Shown here: positions 1 to 9,384 of the stretch, one piece after another | How positions within the stretch are numbered: position 1 is the stretch's first letter | Layout of the letters: the number at the start of each line of letters is the position of its first letter | Source: JAUIAI01 sp041396685 | Lineage (GTDB): Bacteria; Pseudomonadota; Gammaproteobacteria; Burkholderiales; Burkholderiaceae_E | NCBI GenBank assembly: GCA_041396685.1 | Contig: JAWKYD010000007.1 | Span: 62,001 to 126,000, forward strand | DNA: 64,000 bases | Direction of reading: 5' to 3' | Translations under genes and position numbers: made by a program | The notes under the pieces: model-generated | What the model was told of the DNA's origin: nothing | The model's input: only the letters and a program-made list of their open reading frames with translations | Database searches by the model: none

Positions 1-224
1 TCTATCACGGCGCCGATTTCGCCTGGCGCGCGTTCGAGCGCGGCGAAGCCTCCAACGGTGGTCTGGGCCTGACCAACCGCTGGATCATCAAATCGGTCGT
101 GCCGGTGTCGGCGCTGCTCGCGATCGCGGGCGCGAGCTCGGTGGCCTTGCGTTGCCTGGTGGTGCTCAGGCGCCCGGACCTGCTGCGTAACCCGTTCGAG
201 AGCGAGGGCCTGTGGAAGCGCTGA
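1..224 (+). CDS. TRAP transporter small permease (DctQ-type), 3' end only
   Basis: The frame is open from base 3 to a TGA at 222-224, giving about 73 C-terminal residues; the start lies outside the window. A hydrophobic segment in the middle (VVPVSALLAIAGASSVAL) fits the last transmembrane helix of a DctQ small permease, followed by a short basic tail ending in LWKR. The large permease begins inside its last codons (GTG at 212), the usual tight coupling of the Q and M subunits. The assignment rests mainly on this position, because little of the protein is present. In TRAP systems this subunit forms the membrane complex with the large permease and takes substrate from a periplasmic binding protein. 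Confidence 0.7.
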   Translation, partial: YHGADFAWRAFERGEASNGGLGLTNRWIIKSVVPVSALLAIAGASSVALRCLVVLRRPDLLRNPFESEGLWKR

Positions 225-1579
225 CCGCAATCCTGCCAGGGCTGATGTTCGCCGCGCTGGTCGTGGGCCTGTTCTCCACGCTGCCGGTGCCGGTCGTGCT
301 GGCCGCGGTCACCGTGGTGTTCGGCGCGATCGCCATCGCGCTGGGTGAGATGCGCCTGGTGCACGTGTCGCTGCTGCCCTCGCGCATCTACGGCGGCGTG
401 ATCGACAACCCTACGCTGGTCGCCGCACCGATGTTCATCTTCATGGGCGTGGTCATGGAGAAGACCCGCATCGCCGAAGACCTGCTGGTGGCCCTGCAGA
501 AGGTGTTGCGGCCGGTGCCGGGCGGGCTGGCGCTGGCCGTCATCCTGATGGGCACCATCCTGGCGGCGGCCACCGGCATCATCGGCGCGTCGGTGGTGAT
601 GCTGGCCGTGATGGCCTTGCCCACCATGGTCGGCGCCGGTTACTCCAAGGCGATGGCCTCGGGCACCGTGGCCAGCGCCGGCACGCTCGGCATCCTGATT
701 CCGCCGTCGGTGATGCTGATCTTCATGAGCGATCTGCTCACCTTGAACCTGGCCAAGGTGTTCGTCGCCGCGTTCCTGCCCGGCCTGTTCCTGGCCGGGG
801 TCTATCTCGTCTACGTGGTGGTGCGCAGCATCGTCAGCCCGAAGGATGCGCCGCCGGCGTCGCGCCTGAGCGCCGGGGAGCGTGTCGGTCTCGGTCGAGA
901 GATCGCCGTTTCCCTGGCCCTGCCGGTGATCCTGATCGTGGCCGTTCTCGGATCCATCGTCGGAGGCATCGCCACGCCGACCGAGGCCTCGGGTGTGGGC
1001 GCCTTCGCGGCGCTGCTGCTGGGCCTGCTGCGCGGCCGGCTGAACCGTCTGGTGCTCGGCGAAGCCGTCGACGACTCGATCCGCACGATCGCCATGCTGT
1101 TCTTCATCTTCGTCGGCGCCACCGCGTTCTCGTACGTATTTCGCAAGATCGGCGGCGAGCACTTCATCATCGATGCGGCCAACGGGCTCAATCTGGGTGA
1201 CTGGGGCCTGCTGATCTCGATGATGGCGATGATCTTCGTCATGGGCTTCTTCTTCGACTGGATCGAGATCACGCTGATCCTGCTGCCGATCTTCGCGCCG
1301 CTGGTGGCGCACATGGATCTCGGCGAGCACATCGCCAAGGTCGATCTGGTCTACTGGTTCACCGTGCTGATGGCGGTCAACCTGCAGACCTCGTTCCTGA
1401 CGCCACCGTTCGGGTTCGCGCTGTTCTATCTGAAGGGCGCGGTCGGCGATGCCGTCGAGATGCGCGACATCTATCGCGGCATCATTCCCTTCGTTTTGCT
1501 GCAACTGGCCGTGCTGGCCATGCTGATGTGGCAGCCCGAGATCGCGATGTGGCTGCCGAACAAGGTGCTCGCGCCATGA
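212..1579 (+). CDS. TRAP transporter large permease (DctM family)
   Basis: A 455-residue polytopic membrane protein of normal length for the DctM subunit, which carries the Na+-coupled transport path for organic acids. Hydrophobic helices run through the whole protein, with conserved-looking reentrant stretches such as GTLGILIPPSVMLI (about residue 165) and the late LQTSFLTPPFGFALFYLKG, both typical of DctM. It starts with GTG at 212, overlapping the end of the small permease, and its stop TGA overlaps the ATG of the next dehydrogenase, so the three are surely one operon. The substrate cannot be read from the sequence. A following SDR enzyme suggests an imported hydroxy compound that is oxidised inside the cell. 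Confidence 0.93.
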   Translation: MEALTAILPGLMFAALVVGLFSTLPVPVVLAAVTVVFGAIAIALGEMRLVHVSLLPSRIYGGVIDNPTLVAAPMFIFMGVVMEKTRIAEDLLVALQKVLRPVPGGLALAVILMGTILAAATGIIGASVVMLAVMALPTMVGAGYSKAMASGTVASAGTLGILIPPSVMLIFMSDLLTLNLAKVFVAAFLPGLFLAGVYLVYVVVRSIVSPKDAPPASRLSAGERVGLGREIAVSLALPVILIVAVLGSIVGGIATPTEASGVGAFAALLLGLLRGRLNRLVLGEAVDDSIRTIAMLFFIFVGATAFSYVFRKIGGEHFIIDAANGLNLGDWGLLISMMAMIFVMGFFFDWIEITLILLPIFAPLVAHMDLGEHIAKVDLVYWFTVLMAVNLQTSFLTPPFGFALFYLKGAVGDAVEMRDIYRGIIPFVLLQLAVLAMLMWQPEIAMWLPNKVLAP

Positions 1580-2355
1580 TGCGCATGCAGGACAAGCGCG
1601 TGATCGTGGTCGGCGCCGGATCGGTCGGCCCGGGCTGGGGCAATGGCAAGGCCGCGGCGGTGCTCTACGCGCGCGAGGGCGCGCGGGTGCTGTGCGTCGA
1701 CCGGGTCGAGGCCGCCGCGCAGGAGACCGCCGCGCTGATCCGCGCCGAAGGCCATCAGGCGGAGGTGTTCGCGGCCGACATGACGCGCGAGGCGTCCGGA
1801 GCCGCCATGCGCGATGCCATACGCCGACACTGGGGTGGCGTCGACGTGCTGCACTTCAACATCGGCATCAGCAGCCGTGGCGGCGTCGCCGAGACCGAGC
1901 CCGCCGAGTGGGCGCGGGTGTTCGAGGTCAACCTCACCGCTGCCTATCTCTGCGCGCGTGCGGTGCTGCCCGACATGAAGGCGCAGGGCAAAGGCGCCCT
2001 GGTGTTCATCTCGTCGCTGGCCGCGGCACGTGCCGGTCCGTATTCGTATGTTTCGTACGAGGCTTCGAAAGCAGCCTTGCAGCGCATGTCCGGTTCGATT
2101 GCGCGTGAATATGCGGCGCACGGCGTGCGCTCGAACGCCATCCTGCCCGGCGCCATCGACACACCGCACGTGATGCAGTTCATCGGTCCCGGCCAGGATC
2201 CGGTCGAGGTCGCGCGCCAACGCGCCGAGGCCTCGCCCATGAAGCGCCAGGGCACGGCCTGGGATGTCGCGAACGCGGCGCTCTTCCTTGCCTCCGACGA
2301 GGCCGGCTTCATCACCGGCGTCGATCTGCGCGTGGACGGCGGCATGGGGATCTGA
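1576..2355 (+). CDS. SDR family NAD(P)-dependent oxidoreductase
   Basis: A 259-residue classical short-chain dehydrogenase. It begins with a Rossmann glycine motif of unusual form (GAGSVGPGWGNGKA, near residue 12) instead of TGxxxGIG. The catalytic tetrad is visible: a Ser-Ser pair in VFISSLAAA, then YEASK matching YxxxK. The C-terminal LRVDGGMGI is the usual SDR end. I chose ATG 1576 because it overlaps the TRAP permease stop (ATGA); a second in-frame ATG follows directly. The place of the usual NAG motif is taken by FNIG. It probably oxidises the compound taken up by the upstream TRAP system; the substrate is unknown. Confidence 0.9.
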   Translation: MMRMQDKRVIVVGAGSVGPGWGNGKAAAVLYAREGARVLCVDRVEAAAQETAALIRAEGHQAEVFAADMTREASGAAMRDAIRRHWGGVDVLHFNIGISSRGGVAETEPAEWARVFEVNLTAAYLCARAVLPDMKAQGKGALVFISSLAAARAGPYSYVSYEASKAALQRMSGSIAREYAAHGVRSNAILPGAIDTPHVMQFIGPGQDPVEVARQRAEASPMKRQGTAWDVANAALFLASDEAGFITGVDLRVDGGMGI

Positions 2356-2398
2356 CGCCCGCCAGCCTTGCGATGCGGCACACAAGGATGCGCGGGCG
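2356..2398. terminator. Hairpin between convergent genes
   Basis: CGCCCGC at 2356-2362 pairs with GCGGGCG at 2392-2398, and inside it CCTTG at 2366-2370 pairs with CAAGG at 2383-2387. The element begins directly after the SDR stop and before the end of the convergent hemerythrin-like gene, the right place for a shared terminator. There is no clear T-run, so the role is inferred. Confidence 0.4.
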
Positions 2399-2420
2399 CG
2401 ACCGATCCGCTCAATTGTGT

Positions 2421-3149
2421 TCAGGCCGCCTGTCGGCGCTGCAACGCGTCCAGAGCCAGCGTCCAGGCCAGCCGGTCGGACTCGGCGGTTTCCAGATGCG
2501 GCCGGATCATGCGCAACACCTGGGCGAAGGCCTCGCGCGGCATGCCCTGCTGCATGTCGAGCAACATCGCCGAGCGCTCCGCGGCGGACGCCGCGCGCAG
2601 CATCCAGTGCACCGACGCCATCATCTCCTGTGGCGGGATCGACGCGAGCAGACGGTCATGGATCGCGTGCAGACCCTGGTCGTCGTAGCCGCGCCAGAGC
2701 AGGGCGTTGTGGGCGGTTTCTTCGACGCGCATGTGCACGAAGTTCTCGGCCACGAAGGTTGACAGGTGCAGGTAGAACGCGTGCGCGGCCAGCGGATCCG
2801 GTGTCTCGGCGAGCGCTTCCAGTTCGTCGGAGAGCATCGCGATCGCATCCAGGTGCTCGACGTGATCGTTCGCAACCCGCTGGCTGCCGCCGACGGTCAC
2901 GGCCTCGATGGCCGGATGAATGTGGTCGTTCTCGTGGCCGACGTGCGCGCGGCAGGCGTCGAGCAGGGCCCGCACCGCCGCCAGCGTGGAATCGCGTGCC
3001 TGGCGGTCGTCGAGATCCAACTGGCCGACCTCGACCAGGGTTTCGCACATCATGAGGCGCAGCGCCTTGTGGATCGGCGCGTAGAGATTCGGGCGGCTCT
3101 GGAGAATGGTCTCGCCGGCCTTGCCAATGGGGATCACGGGGGTGTTCAT
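2421..3149 (-). CDS. Hemerythrin-domain-containing protein
   Basis: A 242-residue all-helical protein rich in His and Glu placed as in hemerythrin-like four-helix bundles: IHKALRLMM near residue 25, HVGHENDHIHPAIEA near residue 60, HVEHLDAIAM near residue 87 and FVHMRVEETAHNALLW in the second half. These can bind a di-iron centre; related proteins sense or bind oxygen, NO or iron. The reading frame continues upstream, but ATG 3149 is preceded by AGGAG at good spacing, so I take it as the start. It is monocistronic and convergent with the SDR. Its biological role is not evident. Confidence 0.85.
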   Translation of the reverse strand: MNTPVIPIGKAGETILQSRPNLYAPIHKALRLMMCETLVEVGQLDLDDRQARDSTLAAVRALLDACRAHVGHENDHIHPAIEAVTVGGSQRVANDHVEHLDAIAMLSDELEALAETPDPLAAHAFYLHLSTFVAENFVHMRVEETAHNALLWRGYDDQGLHAIHDRLLASIPPQEMMASVHWMLRAASAAERSAMLLDMQQGMPREAFAQVLRMIRPHLETAESDRLAWTLALDALQRRQAA

Positions 3150-3407
3150 CTGATGCTCCTGTTCGTGGTGCGCCGCACCGCGCGGCGAACTGGAAGCCAG
3201 TGTGCCGGTCGCGGCGCCGTCCGGCATCGCCCCGGAGAGCCAGCGTGAGCCCGCGCGCCGGTGGCCCGAACGGGCCATCGCCCCGAGGTCTTCGCGCATC
3301 ACGGCACTCGCGCTTCGGGCGCGTCCGGCACCCGGGTCCTCGGCGGGGCTGTCGTGCGACGCCCGATCGCTCCTGCCTCCGAGCGGCTTGCCGCGTGCTG
3401 CCCGGGG

Positions 3408-6224
3408 TCAGTGCCGGTGCTGGTGGAACCAGGCCGAGGCCTGACCACGCGAGCGTAGGTCGAGCTTGTCCAGGATGTTGGCGACATGACGCTTGACCGT
3501 GTGCGGCGACAGGTCGAGTTCGCGCGCGATGATCTTGTTGCTGTCGCCCGCCGCGATGCGGGCCAATACCTCGAGTTCGCGCTCCGAGAGCGCTGCGCGA
3601 CCCGGGCCGGCGGCCGACGCCGCGCGGGTGGGGGCGAGGGGCCCGCCGGCCGCTTGCCCCGGTCCCGATGCCGACGTGACCGAAGGGCGGGCGCGATCGT
3701 CGGTCGGCGTGCCGGGCACGGCCAGCGCGTTTGCCCCCGTCGCCCAGCGACGCAATCGGTCGATCTCGACAGCGTCGAGCGTATCGCCCCAGGCCGCGTC
3801 GGCCAGCTCGGTCAGCAGCGTTGCGCCGGCAAGCCAGATCGCCGCGATGTCTGCATCGAGTGCATGGCGCGTGAACAAGGGCATCAGCGCCTCGGCGGCG
3901 GCCTGCGGACCGCGCCCCAGCCGCAGACGCAGTTGCGCGAGGCGCAGGCGCAGATCGCTCGCCTGCCCGAACAGCTCGAGCGCTGGTCCGTGCGTCGCGA
4001 GCACGCGCTCGAAGGCCGTTTCGCTGTCCGTGAGACGCGCCTCGGCGAGGGCGCGCCAGCCGGCAAGCGACAGGCGCTGCGCGGCCAGCATCGGCCGTTC
4101 CGGCCTGCCATCCAAAGCATCCAATCGCGCCCAGACGCGCAGGGCCTCCTGGCTTTCGCCGGCGGCGAACAGCCAGCGCCCGATCGCGAGGGTTTCGCTG
4201 GCGACACGAACGGCGAGGTCCGTGCGCGGCCCGGCCCGGTCGAACACGGCCAGCAGGTCGCGGGCGTCGCCGAGCAGGGCGTCATGATCGCCGGCCAGCG
4301 CGTCGGCGGCCACCAGCCGCACGAACACGTACAAGGTGCTGCGCAGCGGAAAGTCGTGCCATTGAACCTCCTGCGCCGCCTCACGCAGCAGCGCCCGGCC
4401 ACGGACGACGTCGCCCTGCCAGATCTGATGTGATCCCTGCAAGCCGCGCACCAGGCTCGTGAGGTGCTCGCCCGCGCCGACCACGCGGGGTCCGGCCAGC
4501 CCGATGAAGCGCGCGATCGATGGGGCCATGCCCGGCAGGCCGACGAAGCCGGGCAAGGGCATCATCCGGAACACCGCATCGGGGCCGCGGGTGGCGGCGA
4601 GCAAGGCGGTCTGACCCGCGACGATCTCCGGTAGTTTCCCGAAGCATCCGGCGTGGTAGGCGTCCCAGCCACGCACGAGTGCATCGAGCATGGCGGCCGT
4701 GATGCCAGCCTCGTTGTCGTCGTAGCGCACGCCGTTCGCGATGTCGGCGGCGCGCGCCGTCATCACGCGTCCGACCGCCTCCGACACCGCTTCGCCGGCG
4801 GCCCCGGCTTGCCATGACAAGCCGCCGCCCTGCGCACCGACCCGAGCGTAGGCACGGGCACGCAGCGCCTCGAGCGAATCTCCCGCCAGCTCGAACATTC
4901 CCGCTGCCGTCAGCCCGGCCTCGAGCATGTCGGGCCAGCGCCATTGGCCCCAATGCAGAATCGCGCGCGCCAGTTGCAGCCTGGGCTCGGCTTGCCGCAC
5001 CGGCTCGGGAAATCGATCCAGCAGGTGCTCCACCAGCGTGATCCGACCGGAGGTGACCAGCGCTGGCACCTGCCCGTGAACTTCGTCCGCCGCCCGCGAC
5101 CAATCCTGTGCGCGGAGCAGGAAGTCGATCCGGCGCAGGCCGTCGGGCTCGCTATCGGCGGCGCGCCGCAGCAGGCCGACGGCATCGAGCGCCGGCTCGC
5201 GATGGAGGCACTGCAGGAGCGCATCGCGAAACAGGTCGTGGAAGCGTAGAACGGCGTCGGCCTCGCCGAGACGGGTCACGAACAGGCCGCCGCGTTCGAT
5301 CGTATCGAGGTGCTGCGCTGCCAGCGGGTCACCGGTCAGGGCCTGGCAGCGGGCGGCCGTCAGTTCGGGCAGCACCGAGCACTGCATTGCGAAGCGACGC
5401 AGATCGGGCGCGAGCCGGTCGAGGATCTCTACCGCCACGAAATCGAACATTTCGCGGTCCATCAGGGCGGGGACCGGCATGCGCGGCCGCGATTCGTCCT
5501 GCAGGGCGCTCATGCCGAGCCGAAGGCCGGCGGGCCATCCCTGGGTGCGCACCTGGAGCGCCGCCGCCAGTCCGGCATCGATGCCGGCGTCGCGCAACAG
5601 TGCGGTGGTGAGATCGAGATCGAATCGCAGGTCCGCCGCGCGTATCTCGAGCAGCTCACCGCGCGCGCGCACGCGCGCCAGTGCGACGGGCGGTTCGTCC
5701 CGGGTCGCCACCGCGACTGTCCAGCGCTCGGGCAGACGTTCGAGCAGGCGACCGAGAAACTCGTGCACCGCCGGGTGAGCGATCCGGTGCAGATCATCGA
5801 TCGCGATGACCCCCCGCGCCACGTCGCTGGCATCGAGCGCGTTCACCAGCTCCGTGACCATGGCCTGCAGCGCTCGCGACTGCGGCGCGGGCGCGCCGTC
5901 GGCCGCCGCAGCGGCCATCAGCGATTCGGGCGACACGCGCCACGGCAGATCGACACCGTCGAGTGCCGTGACCAGGCAGGCGAACAGTTCGATTGGCAGG
6001 TCCGCTTCGTCACAGGAGACCCAGGCCACGGCGGTCGACGCCGGCAGGGTGTCGAGTGCCTGCACCAGCGCGGAAGTCTTGCCGAACCCGGCCGGCGCCC
6101 GCAGCAGGACGAGCGTTGCCGACGTCAGCGCGTCGACCAGACGCGCACGCAGGGCAGGCCGGTCGAGGATCGAGCCACGCCGGGCGCGCGGCGGCTGGAT
6201 CTTGGTGCGGGCGAATGAGAACAC
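3408..6224 (-). CDS. MalT-type LuxR family transcriptional regulator (STAND ATPase)
   Basis: A 938-residue signal-transduction ATPase. The N-terminus carries a P-loop APAGFGKT at residues 43-50 and a Walker B-like stretch GVIAIDDLHRI near residue 140, followed by a long helical TPR-like sensor region. A LuxR helix-turn-helix sits at the extreme C-terminus: LSERELEVLARIAAGDSNK and then SPHTVKRHVANILDKL. This order matches MalT and related regulators, which are about 900 residues and bind DNA as ligand- and ATP-dependent oligomers. The start is GTG. The inducer is unknown; neighbouring genes are a hemerythrin-like protein and a GST-fold protein, and either could be a target. The linker before the HTH is rich in Ala, Gly and Pro. 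Confidence 0.92.
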   Translation of the reverse strand: MFSFARTKIQPPRARRGSILDRPALRARLVDALTSATLVLLRAPAGFGKTSALVQALDTLPASTAVAWVSCDEADLPIELFACLVTALDGVDLPWRVSPESLMAAAAADGAPAPQSRALQAMVTELVNALDASDVARGVIAIDDLHRIAHPAVHEFLGRLLERLPERWTVAVATRDEPPVALARVRARGELLEIRAADLRFDLDLTTALLRDAGIDAGLAAALQVRTQGWPAGLRLGMSALQDESRPRMPVPALMDREMFDFVAVEILDRLAPDLRRFAMQCSVLPELTAARCQALTGDPLAAQHLDTIERGGLFVTRLGEADAVLRFHDLFRDALLQCLHREPALDAVGLLRRAADSEPDGLRRIDFLLRAQDWSRAADEVHGQVPALVTSGRITLVEHLLDRFPEPVRQAEPRLQLARAILHWGQWRWPDMLEAGLTAAGMFELAGDSLEALRARAYARVGAQGGGLSWQAGAAGEAVSEAVGRVMTARAADIANGVRYDDNEAGITAAMLDALVRGWDAYHAGCFGKLPEIVAGQTALLAATRGPDAVFRMMPLPGFVGLPGMAPSIARFIGLAGPRVVGAGEHLTSLVRGLQGSHQIWQGDVVRGRALLREAAQEVQWHDFPLRSTLYVFVRLVAADALAGDHDALLGDARDLLAVFDRAGPRTDLAVRVASETLAIGRWLFAAGESQEALRVWARLDALDGRPERPMLAAQRLSLAGWRALAEARLTDSETAFERVLATHGPALELFGQASDLRLRLAQLRLRLGRGPQAAAEALMPLFTRHALDADIAAIWLAGATLLTELADAAWGDTLDAVEIDRLRRWATGANALAVPGTPTDDRARPSVTSASGPGQAAGGPLAPTRAASAAGPGRAALSERELEVLARIAAGDSNKIIARELDLSPHTVKRHVANILDKLDLRSRGQASAWFHQHRH

Positions 6225-6278
6225 TCGAAAACCCTGACAGTCGCGGACCGTTTCAAACCGGCTGCTGGCGTGTGCGAC

Positions 6279-7082
6279 TCACGCGGCGATCAGTCCGAGC
6301 GCTTGATCGCTGGCACTACCCGCGAACTTGTCGGCCGGCGGCCACGGGCGATCCTGCCAGCGCGGCGAGAAAGCGAAGCTCGATACCTGGCGCCCGGACA
6401 CGAGGGCGCCATTGCCGGCGCCCAGCGCGTAATCGTAGTAGAGCTTGACGATCTGTTCGCGACTGACCTGCTGGCTCGCCGGATGCTCGAGGCAGGCCTG
6501 CCGCCAGCGGCCGACGCGCGCGTAGTCGGCGGTGACGGGCAGAGCGAATCCCTCGTAGTACTCGAGAAACCAGAAGCGCATGAACAACGGCGTGAACACG
6601 GCTTCGGCCAATCCGAAGTCGTCGAACAACCAGGTGCCTCGGTCATTGAACTGCGTCAGGAAGTCGTTCAGATCACGATAGAGCGCGAGCAGCTTGTCAC
6701 GATGAGCGTCGCGCGCGGCCGGATCCTGATTCATCACGTACAGATACCCCGCCGTCGCGAATGCACCTTCGCGGGCGATCAACATGCTCTCGATCGCGTG
6801 CTCGTACGGATCGCGTCGGCGGATCGGCCGCGGACCGATCGTCTCGTCCAGATAGCGCAGGATGACCAGACTTTCCTTGAGCACGGGCGCGTCGCCGATC
6901 TCGAGCACCGGCAGGGCCGTGGTGCCGCGGGTCTTTCGCAGCAGCTCCGGATCGCGCGCCCGCGTGATGTCGACCACGCGGAACTCGACGGCATCACCGT
7001 GTCCCTTGAGCGCCAGCAAGATTTCGAGGCGCTGCGAGAACGGACAAACCGGGATGTGATGAACGACTGGCTTGCCAGACAT
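6279..7082 (-). CDS. Glutathione S-transferase-like protein
   Basis: A 267-residue protein with a thioredoxin-fold N-terminal GST domain. VCPFSQRLEILLALKG near residue 12 holds a CPxS redox motif as in omega/beta-class GSTs, TTALPVLEIGD contains the cis-Pro that contacts glutathione, and KESLVILRYLDE is the conserved Glu-Ser glutathione-binding stretch. The rest is the helical C-terminal domain. ATG 7082 has AGGAG upstream. It lies 54 bp upstream of the MalT-like regulator gene on the same strand, so co-transcription is possible. The substrate is unknown; such proteins often act as thiol transferases or dehalogenase-like enzymes. Confidence 0.87.
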   Translation of the reverse strand: MSGKPVVHHIPVCPFSQRLEILLALKGHGDAVEFRVVDITRARDPELLRKTRGTTALPVLEIGDAPVLKESLVILRYLDETIGPRPIRRRDPYEHAIESMLIAREGAFATAGYLYVMNQDPAARDAHRDKLLALYRDLNDFLTQFNDRGTWLFDDFGLAEAVFTPLFMRFWFLEYYEGFALPVTADYARVGRWRQACLEHPASQQVSREQIVKLYYDYALGAGNGALVSGRQVSSFAFSPRWQDRPWPPADKFAGSASDQALGLIAA

Positions 7083-7130
7083 CGGGGGGCTCCTGTGGCG
7101 TTGGCGGAGTCTGCCGCATGCCGGATTGGG

Positions 7131-7154
7131 TGACTTGGACGCGCGAGTCCGTCA
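7131..7154. promoter_or_regulatory. Imperfect inverted repeat in a divergent intergenic region
   Basis: TGACttGGAC at 7131-7140 is mirrored by GTCCGTCA at 7147-7154 around a 6-base centre, between the leftward GST gene and the rightward lipoprotein dehydrogenase gene. The position suits an operator for either gene. Only the symmetry supports this; no known regulator motif was recognised. Confidence 0.25.
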
Positions 7155-7344
7155 TGCGTTCGATGAGGCGCGTCATCGTATGCATGCAGACGCGGGTTGT
7201 CCATCGTCACGCGCCGTCAGCTTCGGGCGCACTTTGCGACGCATCGTCCATGCCCGGCGGGCGCGGAAGTTGCCCCCTGCCGGATCAGGCTCCTCGCCAT
7301 TCGGCGGCGGGAAGCCGCTCGCGCCCGTGAGGCAAGGGAGACGT

Positions 7345-8661
7345 ATGCGCACCCGAATGATGATAGCCATTGGGTTGGCATGGCTGGTGGCCGCTTGCGG
7401 CCAGCCGGCTCAATATCCGGTCGAGGCCGGTATCGGCCCCGACCCCGAATTGCCGCCGCCCAATGCCGGCGTGCTGCCCACCGTGCGGCCCGCCGAGGCG
7501 ATCGGTTGGCCAGCCGGAGAGACGCCCATGGCGGCCGACGGCCTTGCGGTGATCGCATTCGCCGATGGCTTGCAGCATCCGCGCTGGCTCTATGTCGCCG
7601 CCAACGGCGATGTGCTGGTCGCCGAGTCGAATCGAACCCACCCCGAAGAATCGGGCAATCCGCTCAAGCGCTGGGTAATGGGGCTGGTGCAGAAATACGC
7701 CGGCGCGGGCGTAGAAAGCGCGAACCGGATCACCTTGCTGCGCGACACCGACGGCGACGGCGTGGCCGACCTGCGCAAGCCCTTGCTCGAGGGCCTGCAT
7801 TCACCGTTCGGCATGGCGATCGTCGGTGATTACCTCTATGTGGCCAACACCGATGCGGTCGTTCGGGTGCCGTATCAGGCCGGTCAGACGGAGGTGGCGC
7901 AGGAGCCCGAAGCGGTTGCGGCCCTGCCCGCGGGCCCGATCAATCATCACTGGACCAAGAACATCCTGCCGGGTGCCGACGGGCAGTGGTTGTACGTGAC
8001 CGTGGGTTCGAACAGCAATGTCGCCGAGAACGGCATGGCGGTGGAGGAGAATCGCGCCGCGATCCTGCGGCTGAACCTCGAATCGTTCGAGCTGGTGCCA
8101 TATGCCGCCGGTTTGCGCAATCCGAACGGGCTGGCCTGGGAACCGGCGACAGGCACGCTCTGGACCACCGTGAACGAGCGCGACGAGATCGGTAGCGACC
8201 TCGTGCCCGACTACCTGACCTCGGTGCGCGAGGGCGGCTTCTACGGCTGGCCTTACAGCTATTACGGCGCGCACGTCGACGAGCGCGTGCAACCGCAGCG
8301 GCCGGAGCGGGTGGCGCAGGCACTGGTGCCCGACTATGCGCTGGGCGCCCACACCGCATCGCTTGGTCTGGCGTTCTCGAACGGTGCCGCGGCCATGCCT
8401 GAACGCTTCGCCAAGGGAGCGTTCATTGGTCAGCACGGCTCCTGGAATCGCAAGCCACGCAGTGGCTACAAGGTGATCTTCGTACCATTCGAGAATGGCC
8501 GGCCCAACGGCCGCCCGCTCGACGTGCTGGTCGGATTCCTGAATGACGACGAGCAGGCGCGTGGTCGGCCGGCCGGCGTTGCCATCGCCGGTGACGGTGC
8601 GCTGCTGGTGGCGGACGACGTCGGCAACACGATCTGGCGAGTGGCCGGCCAGCGGCCCTGA
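7345..8661 (+). CDS. Sorbosone dehydrogenase-like PQQ-type beta-propeller lipoprotein
   Basis: A 438-residue protein of the PQQ-dependent sugar/sorbosone dehydrogenase fold. The N-terminus is a lipoprotein signal with Cys18 (WLVAAC). The propeller body includes GLQHPRWLYVAANGDVLVAE, HHWTKNILPGADGQWLYV, GLRNPNGLAWEP and GGFYGWPYSYYG, all characteristic of the family. The frame is open for about 90 codons upstream, but ATG 7345 follows a clear AAGGGAG ribosome site and opens a signal peptide, so I use it. The expected role is oxidation of a sugar or aldehyde in the periplasm, passing electrons to the respiratory chain; the true substrate is not predictable. Confidence 0.9.
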   Translation: MRTRMMIAIGLAWLVAACGQPAQYPVEAGIGPDPELPPPNAGVLPTVRPAEAIGWPAGETPMAADGLAVIAFADGLQHPRWLYVAANGDVLVAESNRTHPEESGNPLKRWVMGLVQKYAGAGVESANRITLLRDTDGDGVADLRKPLLEGLHSPFGMAIVGDYLYVANTDAVVRVPYQAGQTEVAQEPEAVAALPAGPINHHWTKNILPGADGQWLYVTVGSNSNVAENGMAVEENRAAILRLNLESFELVPYAAGLRNPNGLAWEPATGTLWTTVNERDEIGSDLVPDYLTSVREGGFYGWPYSYYGAHVDERVQPQRPERVAQALVPDYALGAHTASLGLAFSNGAAAMPERFAKGAFIGQHGSWNRKPRSGYKVIFVPFENGRPNGRPLDVLVGFLNDDEQARGRPAGVAIAGDGALLVADDVGNTIWRVAGQRP

Positions 8662-8739
8662 CGGGCGCCGGCGCGGGCCCGCAGCCGGGCTTCGATTTAC
8701 GTACCCGCGAACGGGCGTCGATCCGTCGCGGGTCGGCGC

Positions 8740-9369
8740 TCAAAGTCCGGCGCTGGGGCGCATGCTGATCGATTCGAGCCAGCGGGCCACGTTTCTGCAG
8801 TCGGCCGGAACCTCGACCTTGATCCACTTGACGAAGCCCACGAAGATGAAGGCGTCGATGTCGGCGGCGGAAAAGGCGTCGCCGACCAGATAGGGCTTGT
8901 CGCCGATCAGTTTGTCGAGCTGCGGAAAGAAGTGGCGCGCGCGGGCGCGGCCACGCTCGCCCAACTCCGGAATCTGCGCGTAGTCGACCGGACCCGTGAG
9001 CGCCCGGTCTTTCATGGCTTTGGCCGAGTTGCGCAGGCACTCGGCGGTGGCGCCGAGCGCGTCGATCTCGATGCGTGCGATCAGGTCGGCGATCTGGCCG
9101 CGTTCGGTCGGCGTGCGGCCCAGCAGCGGCGGTTCGGGATGGACCGACTCGAGATACGCTCGGCAGCCGGCGGTCGTCACCAGCCTGGTGCCGTCGTCGA
9201 GCTCCAGCACGGGCACCGTGGCATGCGGATTGATGTTGAGAAACTCGGGCGTGAGCTGTTCACGATCACGCAGGTTGATCTCGACCGTGGGGATCTCGAG
9301 ACCCTTCTCGGCAATGAACATTCGAACCCGCTTCGGCGATGGTGCCGAGCTGCAGTCGTAGAACTTCAT
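8740..9369 (-). CDS. Glutathione S-transferase family protein
   Basis: A 209-residue canonical cytosolic GST. The N-terminal thioredoxin-like half has SSAPSPKRVRMFIAEKGLEI and NPHATVPVLELDDGTRL (cis-Pro after Val), and the all-alpha half has the conserved LVGDAFSAADIDAFIFVGF with the N-capping Ser/Asp of helix 6. ATG 9369 has AGGAGG seven bases upstream; the open frame nine codons further up is not needed. It is divergent from ahpC across an AT-rich 154-base spacer, which suggests shared oxidative-stress control. Confidence 0.93.
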   Translation of the reverse strand: MKFYDCSSAPSPKRVRMFIAEKGLEIPTVEINLRDREQLTPEFLNINPHATVPVLELDDGTRLVTTAGCRAYLESVHPEPPLLGRTPTERGQIADLIARIEIDALGATAECLRNSAKAMKDRALTGPVDYAQIPELGERGRARARHFFPQLDKLIGDKPYLVGDAFSAADIDAFIFVGFVKWIKVEVPADCRNVARWLESISMRPSAGL

Positions 9370-9384
9370 GGACCCTCCTTTATA

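Noticed and set aside
5..1504. Minus-strand open frame of about 500 codons opposite the TRAP permease
   Set aside because: The product is a His/Gln/Arg/Asp-rich chain with no fold and lies antisense to a clear permease; it is a by-product of high GC and strong codon bias.
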